A stretch of DNA of 41,314 nucleotides, taken from NCBI RefSeq assembly GCF_030695065.1, contig NZ_JAUYTR010000022.1, positions 1-41,314 of the forward strand, read 5' to 3'. The DNA comes from Sediminibacterium sp. (lineage in GTDB: Bacteria > Bacteroidota > Bacteroidia > Chitinophagales > Chitinophagaceae). The position numbers and the translations under genes are program-made. Positions 9,093 to 16,388 of the stretch are shown here, one piece after another (position 1 is the first letter of the stretch; each line of letters starts with the position of its first letter). Below the pieces are notes generated by a model. The model saw only the letters and a list, made by a program, of their open reading frames with translations, was not told the DNA's origin and ran no database searches.

Positions 9093-9380
9093 TAACATTG
9101 GTATTACCAATAGTGGGGCTTGACATTAGAGAAATCAGCAGCGGTAATTTTGCTGTACTGTGTTTCGGGGCTTGACCTGCAAAGCCCAGCTTTAGTTCTT
9201 AATATTAAATTTTATCAGGACGGGTCAGTTCGCTATTCATCTTTTGTCCGGGGCTGGACATTTGCTAATCAGCTATATTTCTTATCTTCAAATTCAACAT
9301 CAATTGGGCTTGACGTACCGGGCAGGATCAGCTACAAATACCCGCACCTGCTTCAATGCCCCTTCGTTGGCTGCAATTTG
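9093..9380. repeat. Cassette-boundary repeat D (R1 family)
   Basis: This non-coding stretch between the kinase and the retron is closely related to element E: the shared core 9093-9217 contains TAACATTGG, TAGTGGGGCTTGACATT, CAGCGGTAATT and GCCCAGCTTTAGTTCTTAAT. It also has a part matching element C (GGGCTGGACATT then AATCAGCTAT near 9241-9274). GGGCTTGAC or GGGCTGGAC occurs four times. An open frame from TTG 9120 crosses it and fuses to the retron effector, but the frame is the repeat read through by chance. Confidence 0.7.
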
Positions 9381-9386
9381 ACAAAC

Positions 9387-10295
9387 ATGCATCAAATAAC
9401 AAGTAAAATAACAAAGAGTGATAGTGTATTATTAGCCAATAAGATTAGGGAGGACTTTTATAAACCAAGGAGTACTTATAAAACCTCTATTTTCTTATGT
9501 GGCGCTGCAATTACTGACACCTCAAAGATTAGATACAAATTGAAAGAGGCTCTTAGCGACTGGTGGAATTCTTATCAGTACGATTTAGTCTTCCCAGAGG
9601 ACATTTTCGACGAGTTATTATATAGCAGGCAGGGAAAAGATTTACTTTCACTAGAAAACTTATTAGCTGAAAGTATTGACACGATTGTAATTATTCCTGA
9701 AAGTCCAGGCTCATTTGCAGAATTGGGAGCATTTGCTAACGATGAACAGTTAAGAAAGAAGATAGTTTGTGTCCTAGATAAGAAGTACAGAAAGGATAAA
9801 AGTTTTATAAATCAGGGTCCAATTAAACTTGTTAAGAAAGCAAACAAACATGGTGTTGTCTATATAGACCCTAAAAATTTGGGTAAGAACATTAAACACG
9901 TTCACACGGCGATAAAAGAAATTAAAAAATCTTCAACACCAAAAGTGCCATCTAAAAAAATTAATTTACTTCAGCTAGACAATTTTCTGCTTCCGTTAAT
10001 ATATTTAGTAGAACCTATTTCTAATGAGACAATAGTAAATTGTCTTCAAGCTGTAACAGAAGATGAAATAAACTCAACGCAGATTGCAATGACAGCATTA
10101 AACATTCTAACGAAAAGGAAGTTTATAGAAATTACGCCTAGAGGATATATTCTTACCACCCTTGGAAAAGAAAGCTATTGGAATTTAAAACGCATCAGCA
10201 GTAGAATAAAAATACAAGATGAAATTGTCGCTTTAGATAACTTGAGATTAGAAATTTTAAATTTACAACTCAGAAAGAAAAAATTAAAAATATAA
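9387..10295 (+). CDS. Retron effector: nucleoside-deoxyribosyltransferase-like protein with C-terminal winged helix
   Basis: A 302-aa protein if the ATG at 9387 (MHQITSK) is used. An in-frame TTG at 9120 would add 89 residues that are only translated boundary repeat. The N-terminal domain (about 30-180) has the deoxyribosyltransferase-like signature: FLCGA at 36-40, then IIPESPGSFAELGAFAN with candidate catalytic E105 and E112, and INQGPIKL near 141. Residues 195-260 look like a winged helix-turn-helix, and the tail is basic. This architecture is that of the effector of type II-A retrons such as Retron-Eco1 (Ec86), an NAD- or nucleotide-directed hydrolase released when phage disturbs the RT-msDNA complex. 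The stop codon overlaps the a1 arm of the ncRNA, followed by the RT gene. NADase versus nucleotide hydrolase is not decided by sequence. Confidence 0.88.
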   Translation: MHQITSKITKSDSVLLANKIREDFYKPRSTYKTSIFLCGAAITDTSKIRYKLKEALSDWWNSYQYDLVFPEDIFDELLYSRQGKDLLSLENLLAESIDTIVIIPESPGSFAELGAFANDEQLRKKIVCVLDKKYRKDKSFINQGPIKLVKKANKHGVVYIDPKNLGKNIKHVHTAIKEIKKSSTPKVPSKKINLLQLDNFLLPLIYLVEPISNETIVNCLQAVTEDEINSTQIAMTALNILTKRKFIEITPRGYILTTLGKESYWNLKRISSRIKIQDEIVALDNLRLEILNLQLRKKKLKI

Positions 10296-10449
10296 GGGCA
10301 AGCTCTTTTTAGACACTTCGGTGAGGGGATGTTGTTCCAACGTCCGAGTTTAAAAACTAGTATCATAATCGCAAATTTTTAATATAAAATCCAGTTGGTT
10401 TTATATTAAAACTTCACTCAAAAGTTTTGTAGTAAAAAGAGCTTCCCTT
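10294..10449 (+). ncRNA. Retron msr-msd ncRNA
   Basis: The outer stem is a1 10294-10310 (AAGGGCAAGCTCTTTTT) with a2 10434-10449 (AAAAAGAGCTTCCCTT): 16 pairs and one bulged C. Directly after a1, TTTTTAGAC puts a candidate branching G at 10312, as in the TTAG context of Ec86. The msr part has a UUCG hairpin (10314-10323, CAC/GTG) and a second stem, GGATGTT 10327-10333 with AACGTCC 10339-10345, whose sequence resembles the msr stem of Ec86. The msd part has a perfect 13-bp stem, 10377-10389 with 10399-10411, around a 9-nt loop, and a smaller AAAACTT/AAGTTTT stem just after. The a2 arm ends eight bases before the RT start. Exact msd borders need sequencing of msDNA. Confidence 0.88.
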
Positions 10450-10456
10450 TTTTCTT

Positions 10457-11413
10457 ATGTCAAAGACTAACACAATAAGCCTTCGTTTCTTTGGTTTGCC
10501 AATCATTCAAGACTTGGAGGATTTTTCCAATCTAACTCATGTGTCAAAATACACATTGTTTCAGCTATCAAAGCATTCTGAGAAATACTATAGAGTATAT
10601 AAAATTCCCAAGAAGTCTGGGAAATTGAGAACAATCTCTCAGCCTTCAAAAAAACTTAAAGGTTTACAGAGTTGGATATTGCACAATATACTTTACAGAC
10701 TAAATGTATCACCTTCATGTAAGGGATTTGCTACAGGTACTTCGACTAAAGATAATGTTGAGCCACACAAATATTCGAACGTTGTTTTAGCGATGGACAT
10801 CAAAGATTTTTTTCCATCAATTGAAAGGAGAAGGGTGTATAATGTGTTTAAATCAGTTGGCTATAATTCTTTAATTTCTACGATTCTTACAAACCTCTGT
10901 ACATTTAATGAAGCTCTTCCGCAAGGAAGTCCATGTTCGCCGAGATTGGCAAATTTGGTAACGTGGAGATTAGACAACAGAATTCAGCATTTTGTTGGAA
11001 AAAAGGGAATTACATACACTCGATATGCCGATGACTTAACCTTCTCTGGCCTCAACCCTATTAAGATTATAAAAATTATCTCAACTATTGACAAAATAAT
11101 TGTTGATGAAGGTTTTAAAATCAATAAATCTAAGACAAGAATTGCTGGTGCATCAAGACAAAAAAAAATAACAGGGTTGGTGCTTTCAGATGAAGGCTTT
11201 GGAATCGGTAATACAAAAGCAAAAGAATTACGATCAAAAATATTTCATTTGACAAAACCTGCCGAACAAAAAAACTTCAAACTACTTAATGAGGTTATTG
11301 GCTGGCTAAATTATTTAAACAGTGTAGACATAAAGCGGTTATCGCAATTGAAAATTTATATAGAGAAATTAAAGAAAAAATATTCGGCAACCTTGATAGC
11401 CCAATTAAAATGA
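10457..11413 (+). CDS. Retron reverse transcriptase, Ec86-like
   Basis: A 318-aa retron-type RT, close in length to the Ec86 enzyme (320 aa). The N-terminus SLRFFGLPI and the segment RTISQPSKKLKGLQSWILHNIL match the RT0-RT1 region of Ec86. Catalytic aspartates are D114 in MDIKDFF and D192-D193 in YADD (190-193); the LPQGSPCSPRLANL motif lies at 154-167. The retron-specific RT7 motif reads ITG (238-240) where VTG is usual, followed by GWLNYLNSVD and the basic thumb EKLKKKYS. The enzyme primes from the 2'-OH of the branching G in the upstream ncRNA and copies msd into msDNA. With the effector and ncRNA it forms a complete type II-A-like retron, an abortive phage-defence system. Repeat E begins eight bases after the stop. 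Confidence 0.95.
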   Translation: MSKTNTISLRFFGLPIIQDLEDFSNLTHVSKYTLFQLSKHSEKYYRVYKIPKKSGKLRTISQPSKKLKGLQSWILHNILYRLNVSPSCKGFATGTSTKDNVEPHKYSNVVLAMDIKDFFPSIERRRVYNVFKSVGYNSLISTILTNLCTFNEALPQGSPCSPRLANLVTWRLDNRIQHFVGKKGITYTRYADDLTFSGLNPIKIIKIISTIDKIIVDEGFKINKSKTRIAGASRQKKITGLVLSDEGFGIGNTKAKELRSKIFHLTKPAEQKNFKLLNEVIGWLNYLNSVDIKRLSQLKIYIEKLKKKYSATLIAQLK

Positions 11414-11420
11414 ACTGCAG

Positions 11421-11546
11421 CAAACATTGGCATTACCTATAGTGGGGCTTGACATTGGAGCAATTAGCAGCGGTAATTCTGTAGTACTGCAGTTAGCGAC
11501 TCGACGAATAAAGCCCAGCTTCAGTTCTTAATGTTTAACTTTATCA
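11421..11546. repeat. Cassette-boundary repeat E (R1 family)
   Basis: The core is nearly collinear with element D: AACATTGGCATTACC, TAGTGGGGCTTGACATT, TTAGCAGCGGTAATT, GTACTG, then AAAGCCCAGCTTCAGTTC. It starts eight bases after the RT stop, in the same orientation as D. From 11547 to 11727 the sequence is non-coding, with an imperfect GGGCA/TGCCC inverted pair (near 11570 and 11606) and then AT-rich leader. Confidence 0.7.
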
Positions 11547-11727
11547 AAAAGCCAGGCAGCAGTACCGGACGGGCAAATATAAAATTCCTCACCATCGGCA
11601 ATAACTGCCCTTTAAAACTGATGAAATAAATGTATTTAACCTGCTCAATTCGCAATGATAAATCAGCCATGTATGTAAGTCAAGAACTACTTTAATTATA
11701 ATTAGAAATATAAATAGATAAATTCCG

Positions 11728-11886
11728 ATGAAAACAAACTTTAATATTAATGAGAAATACAAAGCTTCAATCACCAAGATAATTACAACTTTATCTAAAA
11801 CAGAAAAACAACTAAGTAGAGCAATCAAAGAATTAGAAAATACTGAACTAGATACTTCCACAGTAGAAAACTACACTTTAAAATGA
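11728..11886 (+). CDS. Small 52-aa helical protein, hypothetical
   Basis: An ATG at 11728 opens a 52-codon frame starting MKTNFNINEKYKASITKI and ending in TGA 11884-11886. The peptide is polar with regular spacing of Ile/Leu (ITTLSKTEKQLSRAIKELE), suggesting one amphipathic coiled-coil helix. No family is recognised. It lies between repeat E and the helicase-nuclease gene on the same strand, so it could be a small partner or antitoxin, or a chance frame in AT-rich DNA. From 11887 to 12013 I see no gene. Confidence 0.4.
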   Translation: MKTNFNINEKYKASITKIITTLSKTEKQLSRAIKELENTELDTSTVENYTLK

Positions 11887-12013
11887 CTTTCAACAAAAAC
11901 CAGAAACATCCTAGAAATATGAAATCAGTTCTACAGTATGATAATTAATACAATTTTCACAATTCATAACATTAACAGGCTATAAGTAAAATAAATCCAG
12001 TTCCCAAAACCCA

Positions 12014-13990
12014 ATGCCCACCTCCTACTACCAATCCACCATATCCAACTTTCAACAACAAACAACTGAAGAAATCATTGGGCAAATCACAAGATCCAAT
12101 CATTTTGACAGTACTCGCAACCAAAATAAAGCCTGGGAGGAACAAATACTAATACTTAAGAAAACACTTGTGAATTATACTGGAACCATCTTTTTTGAAT
12201 TTTCAATTCCTAGGATGGGCAAAAGAGTTGATGCAATAGTGATCATAAAGAACATTGTATTCGTTATAGAATTCAAAGTAGGAGAAACTAAATTTAACAG
12301 GAATGATATTGACCAGGTATGGGACTATGCTTTAGACTTAAAAAATTTCCATCAACCAAGTCATCATTTAGTATTAGCGCCTATATTAATTGCAACAGAA
12401 ACTACTAATGCTTACTATACCATCTCAACCACTACGCACAATGACAATATTATTTCACCAATCAAAATCGGGAAAGAAAGTATAAGCGAAGTCATAAACC
12501 AAGTGCTTGCTTTATACACAGACGAGGACTTGATTAATCCTCAACTATATGCTGAAGGAAGCTACTCACCTACTCCAACCATTATAGAAGCTGCTGTATC
12601 AATGTATAAAAGCCATACAGTGGATGAAATCACTAGGAATGATGCAAAAGCAATCAATCTTACCAAAACAACAGAAGCGATATCAAAAATTATAGATGAT
12701 GCAAAAGCAAATCAAAAGAAAATTATCTGTTTTGTAACAGGAGTTCCAGGAGCTGGGAAAACATTAGTTGGTTTAAAAGTGGCCGCGATGCACCTTGATA
12801 AAGAAAAGGGGAATACCAGTGTTTATTTATCAGGTAACGCACCTTTAGTAGCCATTTTACAGGAAGCATTGGTAAGGGATAAAGTAAAAAATGAGAAAGA
12901 AGAAGGCAATAAACTCACTAAATCGAAGGCAAGGGTAAGTGTTAAAACCTTCATACAAATCATTCACCACTATAGAGACGCATATTTAGTAGATCCCAAA
13001 CCACCAGTCGACCATGTAGCTATTTTTGATGAAGCTCAAAGAGCATGGAACAAAGAACAGACCGTAAGCTTTATGAAAAGAAAAAAGAACCAACCTGATT
13101 TTGACTACTCAGAACCAGAGTTCTTGATTTCTTGTTTAGATAGACATCAAGATTGGGCAGTAGTGGTATGTTTAGTTGGAGGTGGCCAAGAAATTAATAC
13201 AGGCGAAGCGGGAATATCAGAATGGCTCCTAGCAATTGAACATCAATTCAAAGAGTGGGAAGTACATATCTCCCCTAACCTTACAGATTCAGAATATGCT
13301 GCTATTGAAGCCATTAAAAAAGTAGATGCGGTAACTAAAGTTGAATATAATCCTTACTTACACTTAGCAGTGTCAATGCGATCGTTCAGAGCAGAAAACC
13401 TGTCGTTATTGGTAAAGAACATATTAGACATAAATATAGAAGGGGCAAAAGCGACTCTAGAATTTATTAGAGCCAATTATCCCATTGTTATTACAAGAGA
13501 TTTAACTAAAGCTAAAAATTGGGTAAAAGAAAAAGCCAGAGGTTCAGAAAGATATGGGATGGTAGTATCCTCACAAGCACAAAGATTAAAGCCTTATGCA
13601 ATTGATGTAAAATCACCAATGAATCCTGTAAACTGGTTCTTAGAAGGTAAAGACGATATTAGGTCATCTTATTACTTAGAAGATGTGGCAACTGAATTTC
13701 AAGTACAAGGTCTAGAACTTGACTGGGCCATAGTAGCCTGGGATGGCGATCTACGGTATTCAGTTGGTAATTGGAAATCATTTTCATTTGTCGGCAACAA
13801 ATGGCAAAACATAAACAAACAAGAGAGAAAAGGGTATCTAATCAATGCATATAGAGTTCTCCTTACTAGAGCTAGACAAGGACTTGTCATTTTTGTACCA
13901 ACTGGGGACGATGAAGACCATACTCGAAAAAGAGAGTATTATGATCCAACCTTTGACTATTTGAAGAGTATTGGATTCAATGAGATTTAA
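12014..13990 (+). CDS. DUF2075 helicase with N-terminal PD-(D/E)XK nuclease domain
   Basis: A 658-aa protein. Residues 55-95 carry a PD-(D/E)XK core: FEFSIPRMGKRVDAIVI with D73, then VIEFKVGE with E86 and K88. The remainder is the DUF2075 (Schlafen-like) superfamily 1 helicase: Walker A GVPGAGKT at 243-250, Walker B VAIFDEAQRAW (D339, E340), a long middle with a QEINTGE motif, motif V EFQVQGLELDWAIVAWD and motif VI YRVLLTRARQGLVIF near the C-terminus. It is predicted to unwind and cut nucleic acid in the cytoplasm; such proteins are common in defence islands. It may be transcribed with the zinc-ribbon nuclease-like gene 48 bases downstream. The first codons are unusually C-rich compared with the body of the gene. 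Confidence 0.9.
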   Translation: MPTSYYQSTISNFQQQTTEEIIGQITRSNHFDSTRNQNKAWEEQILILKKTLVNYTGTIFFEFSIPRMGKRVDAIVIIKNIVFVIEFKVGETKFNRNDIDQVWDYALDLKNFHQPSHHLVLAPILIATETTNAYYTISTTTHNDNIISPIKIGKESISEVINQVLALYTDEDLINPQLYAEGSYSPTPTIIEAAVSMYKSHTVDEITRNDAKAINLTKTTEAISKIIDDAKANQKKIICFVTGVPGAGKTLVGLKVAAMHLDKEKGNTSVYLSGNAPLVAILQEALVRDKVKNEKEEGNKLTKSKARVSVKTFIQIIHHYRDAYLVDPKPPVDHVAIFDEAQRAWNKEQTVSFMKRKKNQPDFDYSEPEFLISCLDRHQDWAVVVCLVGGGQEINTGEAGISEWLLAIEHQFKEWEVHISPNLTDSEYAAIEAIKKVDAVTKVEYNPYLHLAVSMRSFRAENLSLLVKNILDINIEGAKATLEFIRANYPIVITRDLTKAKNWVKEKARGSERYGMVVSSQAQRLKPYAIDVKSPMNPVNWFLEGKDDIRSSYYLEDVATEFQVQGLELDWAIVAWDGDLRYSVGNWKSFSFVGNKWQNINKQERKGYLINAYRVLLTRARQGLVIFVPTGDDEDHTRKREYYDPTFDYLKSIGFNEI

Positions 13991-14038
13991 ACACTAAAAA
14001 TTAAATCAAAAACAACTACGATCAAATTTCTAAAATAA

Positions 14039-14500
14039 ATGAAGTATTATAATTTCAGCTGCATCGAATGTGAAGATCAAATATCTTTAAAAATATATGA
14101 GTATTCAATGGAAAAATACAATCAGCCCCTTTGTATTAACTGTCAATATTGGTTAAATGATATTCAAAATAATACAACTGCCACTGAAGAATCAATCACT
14201 TTATATTTTGCTTTAAAGAAAAGAGGAGTACCTGCCGAAATTGAAAAACATGACGGATTTAAAACTATAGATATTGCTGTACCTGAAGCAAAGGTTAATA
14301 TTGAAGTTGATGGCTTACATCATAAATATAATGGGAACCAAGCAATCAGAGATTTAAAAAGAATTCTTAATTCATATGCGAAAGGGTACTTAACCTTACA
14401 TATCCCTAACGCTATTGTAAATAATAATTTAGAGGAAGCGGCAGATTTAATTACTGAATATTTGAATTTATCGAATTTAAAGCATAGAAAATTAAGATAA
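14039..14500 (+). CDS. Zinc-ribbon protein with Vsr/DUF559-like nuclease fold
   Basis: A 153-aa protein. The N-terminus holds a zinc ribbon, C8xxC11 and C32xxC35. The C-terminal half fits a Vsr/DUF559-type endonuclease-like fold: KTIDIAVPEAKVNIEVDG followed by LHH, with D78, E89, D91 and a trailing histidine as candidate metal-site residues, then a helix with KRILNSYAKG and a final strand YLTLHIPN. The start is the ATG at 14039, 48 bases after the DUF2075 gene. A small nuclease or nucleic-acid-binding partner for the helicase is the simplest guess. The glutamate-x-aspartate in place of E-x-K is normal in the Vsr/DUF559 group. Family placement rests on motif reading only. Confidence 0.7.
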   Translation: MKYYNFSCIECEDQISLKIYEYSMEKYNQPLCINCQYWLNDIQNNTTATEESITLYFALKKRGVPAEIEKHDGFKTIDIAVPEAKVNIEVDGLHHKYNGNQAIRDLKRILNSYAKGYLTLHIPNAIVNNNLEEAADLITEYLNLSNLKHRKLR

Positions 14501-14533
14501 TACATTACCAGATTTCATTTAACAACACTACCC

Positions 14534-14791
14534 ATGCTCACCCTCAAAATCATCATCAATAAAGAATGGTTCGACCAAATTGCCGCTGGAACTAAAAAAA
14601 TTGAATACCGAGATGTAGTCCCATTCTGGACATCCAGACTATTCGACACAGAAGGCAAAAGAAGAAAGTACGACCGAATAGAATTCATCAACGGTTATAA
14701 CAAAGATGCAAGAAGACTCATCACTGCCTTTGAAGGCTTCACCACAAGAAACAATACCTACTGTATTAAAATCGGCAAGATCATAAAGTAA
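14534..14791 (+). CDS. Small ASCH-domain protein
   Basis: An 85-aa single-domain protein with the ASCH hallmark: a strand (LTLKIIINKEWFDQI), the turn AAGTKKIEYRDV, and later YDRIEFINGYNKDAR and a C-terminal strand. ASCH domains belong to the PUA-like fold and bind RNA or modified nucleotides; some are nucleases. The gene begins 33 bases after the zinc-ribbon gene on the same strand, in the C-rich start context seen in several genes of this island. The C-terminus is short but looks complete. Confidence 0.75.
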   Translation: MLTLKIIINKEWFDQIAAGTKKIEYRDVVPFWTSRLFDTEGKRRKYDRIEFINGYNKDARRLITAFEGFTTRNNTYCIKIGKIIK

Positions 14792-14808
14792 CAGACTCTC
14801 CTACCACC

Positions 14809-14830
14809 CGACAGCTCCAATCCCCCCAAC
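14809..14830. repeat. R2 boundary repeat, copy 1
   Basis: Sequence CGACAGCTCC then AATCCCCCCAAC, preceded by a C-rich CTCCTACCACCC. It lies 17 bases after the ASCH stop and is the first of five similar direct copies that separate the small genes up to 18.1 kb. Confidence 0.55.
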
Positions 14831-14874
14831 ACCTCAAACAACTCTCCAATATCAACGGAAGAGCAGAGTTCTAC

Positions 14875-15078
14875 ATGCTCTTAGCTGGAGGACTATGCAG
14901 ATCATCAAAAGAAATCCATTATGATGAACAAACCAAACGATTCGATATATACAATGAAATAGACGACACCTATCAATCTAACCTAACAGAAAAGTCATTA
15001 CACACAAAGACCAATATACCGGAAGCAATCAAAAATGGAGTCTTTTATTACCATGGGGTGCAATTGTGGGGGATATAG
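14875..15078 (+). CDS. Hypothetical small protein, possibly 5'-truncated
   Basis: The annotated frame starts at ATG 14875 (MLLAGGLCRSSKEIHYDEQ) and gives 67 aa. The frame stays open upstream and reads LKQLSNINGRAEFY just before this Met, which looks like genuine protein of the same family rather than leader. No ATG precedes it, because the frame runs into the C-rich R2 copy 1. I recall similar small proteins of about 80-90 aa with the pattern INGRAEFY-LL-GGL-SSK in Bacteroidota, function unknown. So either the real start is a non-ATG codon or the 5' end was lost at the module boundary. The 3' end is close to, and convergent with, the PIN gene on the other strand (stops 22 bases apart). Confidence 0.55.
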   Translation: MLLAGGLCRSSKEIHYDEQTKRFDIYNEIDDTYQSNLTEKSLHTKTNIPEAIKNGVFYYHGVQLWGI

Positions 15079-15100
15079 TAAAATTTAGAAATAGTGTACC

Positions 15101-15562
15101 TTATTCATACTCACCAGACTTCTTTAACATAACTATTTCCAATTGTTCAGTGATTCTGAAATTTGTCAATTTTATTTTTGCAATAATTGATTTTACCGAC
15201 GGGATAATTCCAGCAAGCTTTGCATCAACAATTACACCCATAGTTCCAATAATAGTTAATCCAATTTGATTAGCAAATTTTCGAGCTTTCAAATCGTCTA
15301 TAATTAATAAACAATTATCTAATTCAAATGCCAAAGCAATAGCACTTGCTTCCCCACTATCTACAGAAGCTTCAATGATTGATTGATAGTTATTATCAGT
15401 GGGCTGTTGAATTTCAATCCAAGTTGGGAGTGGTTGACCAAATTCATTTGCAACTTCCGATGTGGTAATAATTTTACCGAACAACTTATTTAAGATTTCA
15501 AGTTCTCCAATTTTGTCTAACAAAATCAAACAACTAGTATCAGAGATGATAGCTTTGTGCAT
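15101..15562 (-). CDS. PIN-fold DUF3368 protein, probable toxin
   Basis: A 153-aa protein starting MHKAIISDTSCLILLDKIG. Asp8 and the following Ser/Thr match the first acidic motif of PIN-fold ribonucleases. Downstream acidic residues in SGEASAIALAFELDN and LLIIDDLKARKFA complete the pattern of the DUF3368 group, and GLTIIGTMGVIVDAKLAG is the usual middle segment. PIN toxins cut RNA in a metal-dependent way. The gene's first 23 bases overlap the end of the upstream UPF0175 gene, the normal order for this toxin-antitoxin pair, with antitoxin first. No truncation is seen. Confidence 0.85.
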   Translation of the reverse strand: MHKAIISDTSCLILLDKIGELEILNKLFGKIITTSEVANEFGQPLPTWIEIQQPTDNNYQSIIEASVDSGEASAIALAFELDNCLLIIDDLKARKFANQIGLTIIGTMGVIVDAKLAGIIPSVKSIIAKIKLTNFRITEQLEIVMLKKSGEYE

Positions 15563-15776
15563 GTAAAATCTCTTTATCTAATTCTTCTTCTGTGTAGTTA
15601 AAAATGGATACATCGTAATTTGCTAGAAGTTCCATGAAAGTTCTTTTAGTGTATCCAGCAAGCTCAGCAGCTTGACCCAATGTCAAATCACCTTTTTCAT
15701 ACAACTTTGCTGCCAAAAGAGTTTGAGCATCTTTCTCGTCTAAGTTATCAGGTATTTGTAATGTAAGCGTCTTCAT
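15540..15776 (-). CDS. UPF0175 family antitoxin
   Basis: A 78-aa protein: MKTLTLQIPDNL at the start, then a helix with AAKLYEKGDLTLGQAAELAGYTKR and FMELLANYDVSIFNY. The GDLTLGQAAELAG helix-turn-helix and the ribbon-like N-terminal strand are typical of UPF0175 proteins, which pair with DUF3368 PIN toxins. It should neutralise the toxin and repress its own promoter. A 14-bp perfect palindrome 13 bases upstream of the start is a candidate operator. Confidence 0.85.
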   Translation of the reverse strand: MKTLTLQIPDNLDEKDAQTLLAAKLYEKGDLTLGQAAELAGYTKRTFMELLANYDVSIFNYTEEELDKEILHAQSYHL

Positions 15777-15788
15777 ATGTCGAATTTA

Positions 15789-15802
15789 CAAATAATTATT
15801 TG
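15789..15802. promoter_or_regulatory. 14-bp palindrome upstream of the UPF0175/PIN pair
   Basis: The perfect palindrome CAAATAATTATTTG begins 13 bases upstream of the antitoxin start (minus strand). Antitoxins of this kind are usually autorepressors, so an operator is a reasonable reading; AT-rich palindromes of this length can also occur by chance. Confidence 0.35.
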
Positions 15803-15865
15803 GCTTTCAAACTATTGCATTTGATTCTGTTTTCTATTCCGACAAACTGAGACACCTCCTTAACG

Positions 15866-15887
15866 CGACAGCCCTAATCCCCCCAAA
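15866..15887. repeat. R2 boundary repeat, copy 2
   Basis: CGACAGCCCT then AATCCCCCCAAA, the copy most like copy 1, again preceded by CACCTCCTTAACG. It sits about 90 bases upstream of the PIN module, between it and the small frame at 16032-16169. Around it, 15803-16031 shows no confident gene. A minus-strand frame without a start, ending at 15917 with EIVLDESKITIAK, may be a remnant. Confidence 0.55.
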
Positions 15888-16031
15888 CCCAAGATTACTC
15901 ATAAAATTGATTTTACTTATTTAGCAATAGTGATCTTACTCTCATCCAACACAATCTCCTTAATCAACGCATGACCAATAGGAATCAATAAAACCAAGGA
16001 GAACTCAGAAAAAGCCTGGATATAACTACCA

Positions 16032-16169
16032 CTACTTAGAACGATAAGCTAAAGACTGATAGATCTCAATCTCAGAAGAAGCAAGCTCACATTCAATACT
16101 AAATCGGGCTTTACCATTTTTAACTACTAGGGTTACTGTTTCAGCAAACGGAAATTGTAAATGTTTCAT
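16032..16169 (-). CDS. Small 45-aa protein, hypothetical, possibly a gene remnant
   Basis: ATG at 16169 (minus strand) opens 45 codons beginning MKHLQFPFAETVTLVVKNG and ending LAYRSK. Beta-strand-like spacing and the balanced composition suggest real protein rather than chance. Immediately downstream, in another frame, SGSYIQAFSEFSLVLLIP and then EIVLDESKITIAK continue to a stop at 15917, so this may be the first half of a frameshifted gene. Upstream, GCGATTA 16171-16177 and TAATCGC 16189-16195 form a short inverted repeat. From 16196 to 16367 I see nothing coding. No family is recognised. Confidence 0.4.
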   Translation of the reverse strand: MKHLQFPFAETVTLVVKNGKARFSIECELASSEIEIYQSLAYRSK

Positions 16170-16367
16170 TGCGATTATTTTTAAAGGTTAATCGCATCAA
16201 GAAAATGAGTGGAGATAAAAGCGCTTTATTTTGACTTATCAGTCCTCATCTCAAACACCACCGTGGACTCGCGTCTCGGTTGGTTTCTACCATAGTAGAA
16301 TCTTGATGACAGTGTAAAAATAGGAAAATAAATGAATGGTGGAATTAAAGGAAAGTTAATTTAAAGA

Positions 16368-16388
16368 GGCGGTTGTAATCCCCTTACC
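16368..16388. repeat. R2 boundary repeat, copy 3
   Basis: GGCGGTTGTAATCCCCTTACC, overlapping the last codons of the nucleotidyltransferase gene. It shares the core (GGC-GTT-TAATCCCC) with the other copies but is one of the weaker matches. Confidence 0.4.

Noticed and set aside
9120..9386. N-terminal extension of the retron effector from TTG 9120
   Set aside because: It translates the boundary repeat D, has no family signal, and the ATG at 9387 fits the length of Ec86-type effectors.
11589..11861. Minus-strand 90-aa hydrophobic frame
   Set aside because: AT-rich shadow of the small plus-strand frame at 11728 and of non-coding leader; composition is that of poly-A/T translation.
15066..15269. 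Plus-strand 67-aa frame opposite the PIN gene
   Set aside because: Antisense shadow of the DUF3368 coding sequence.
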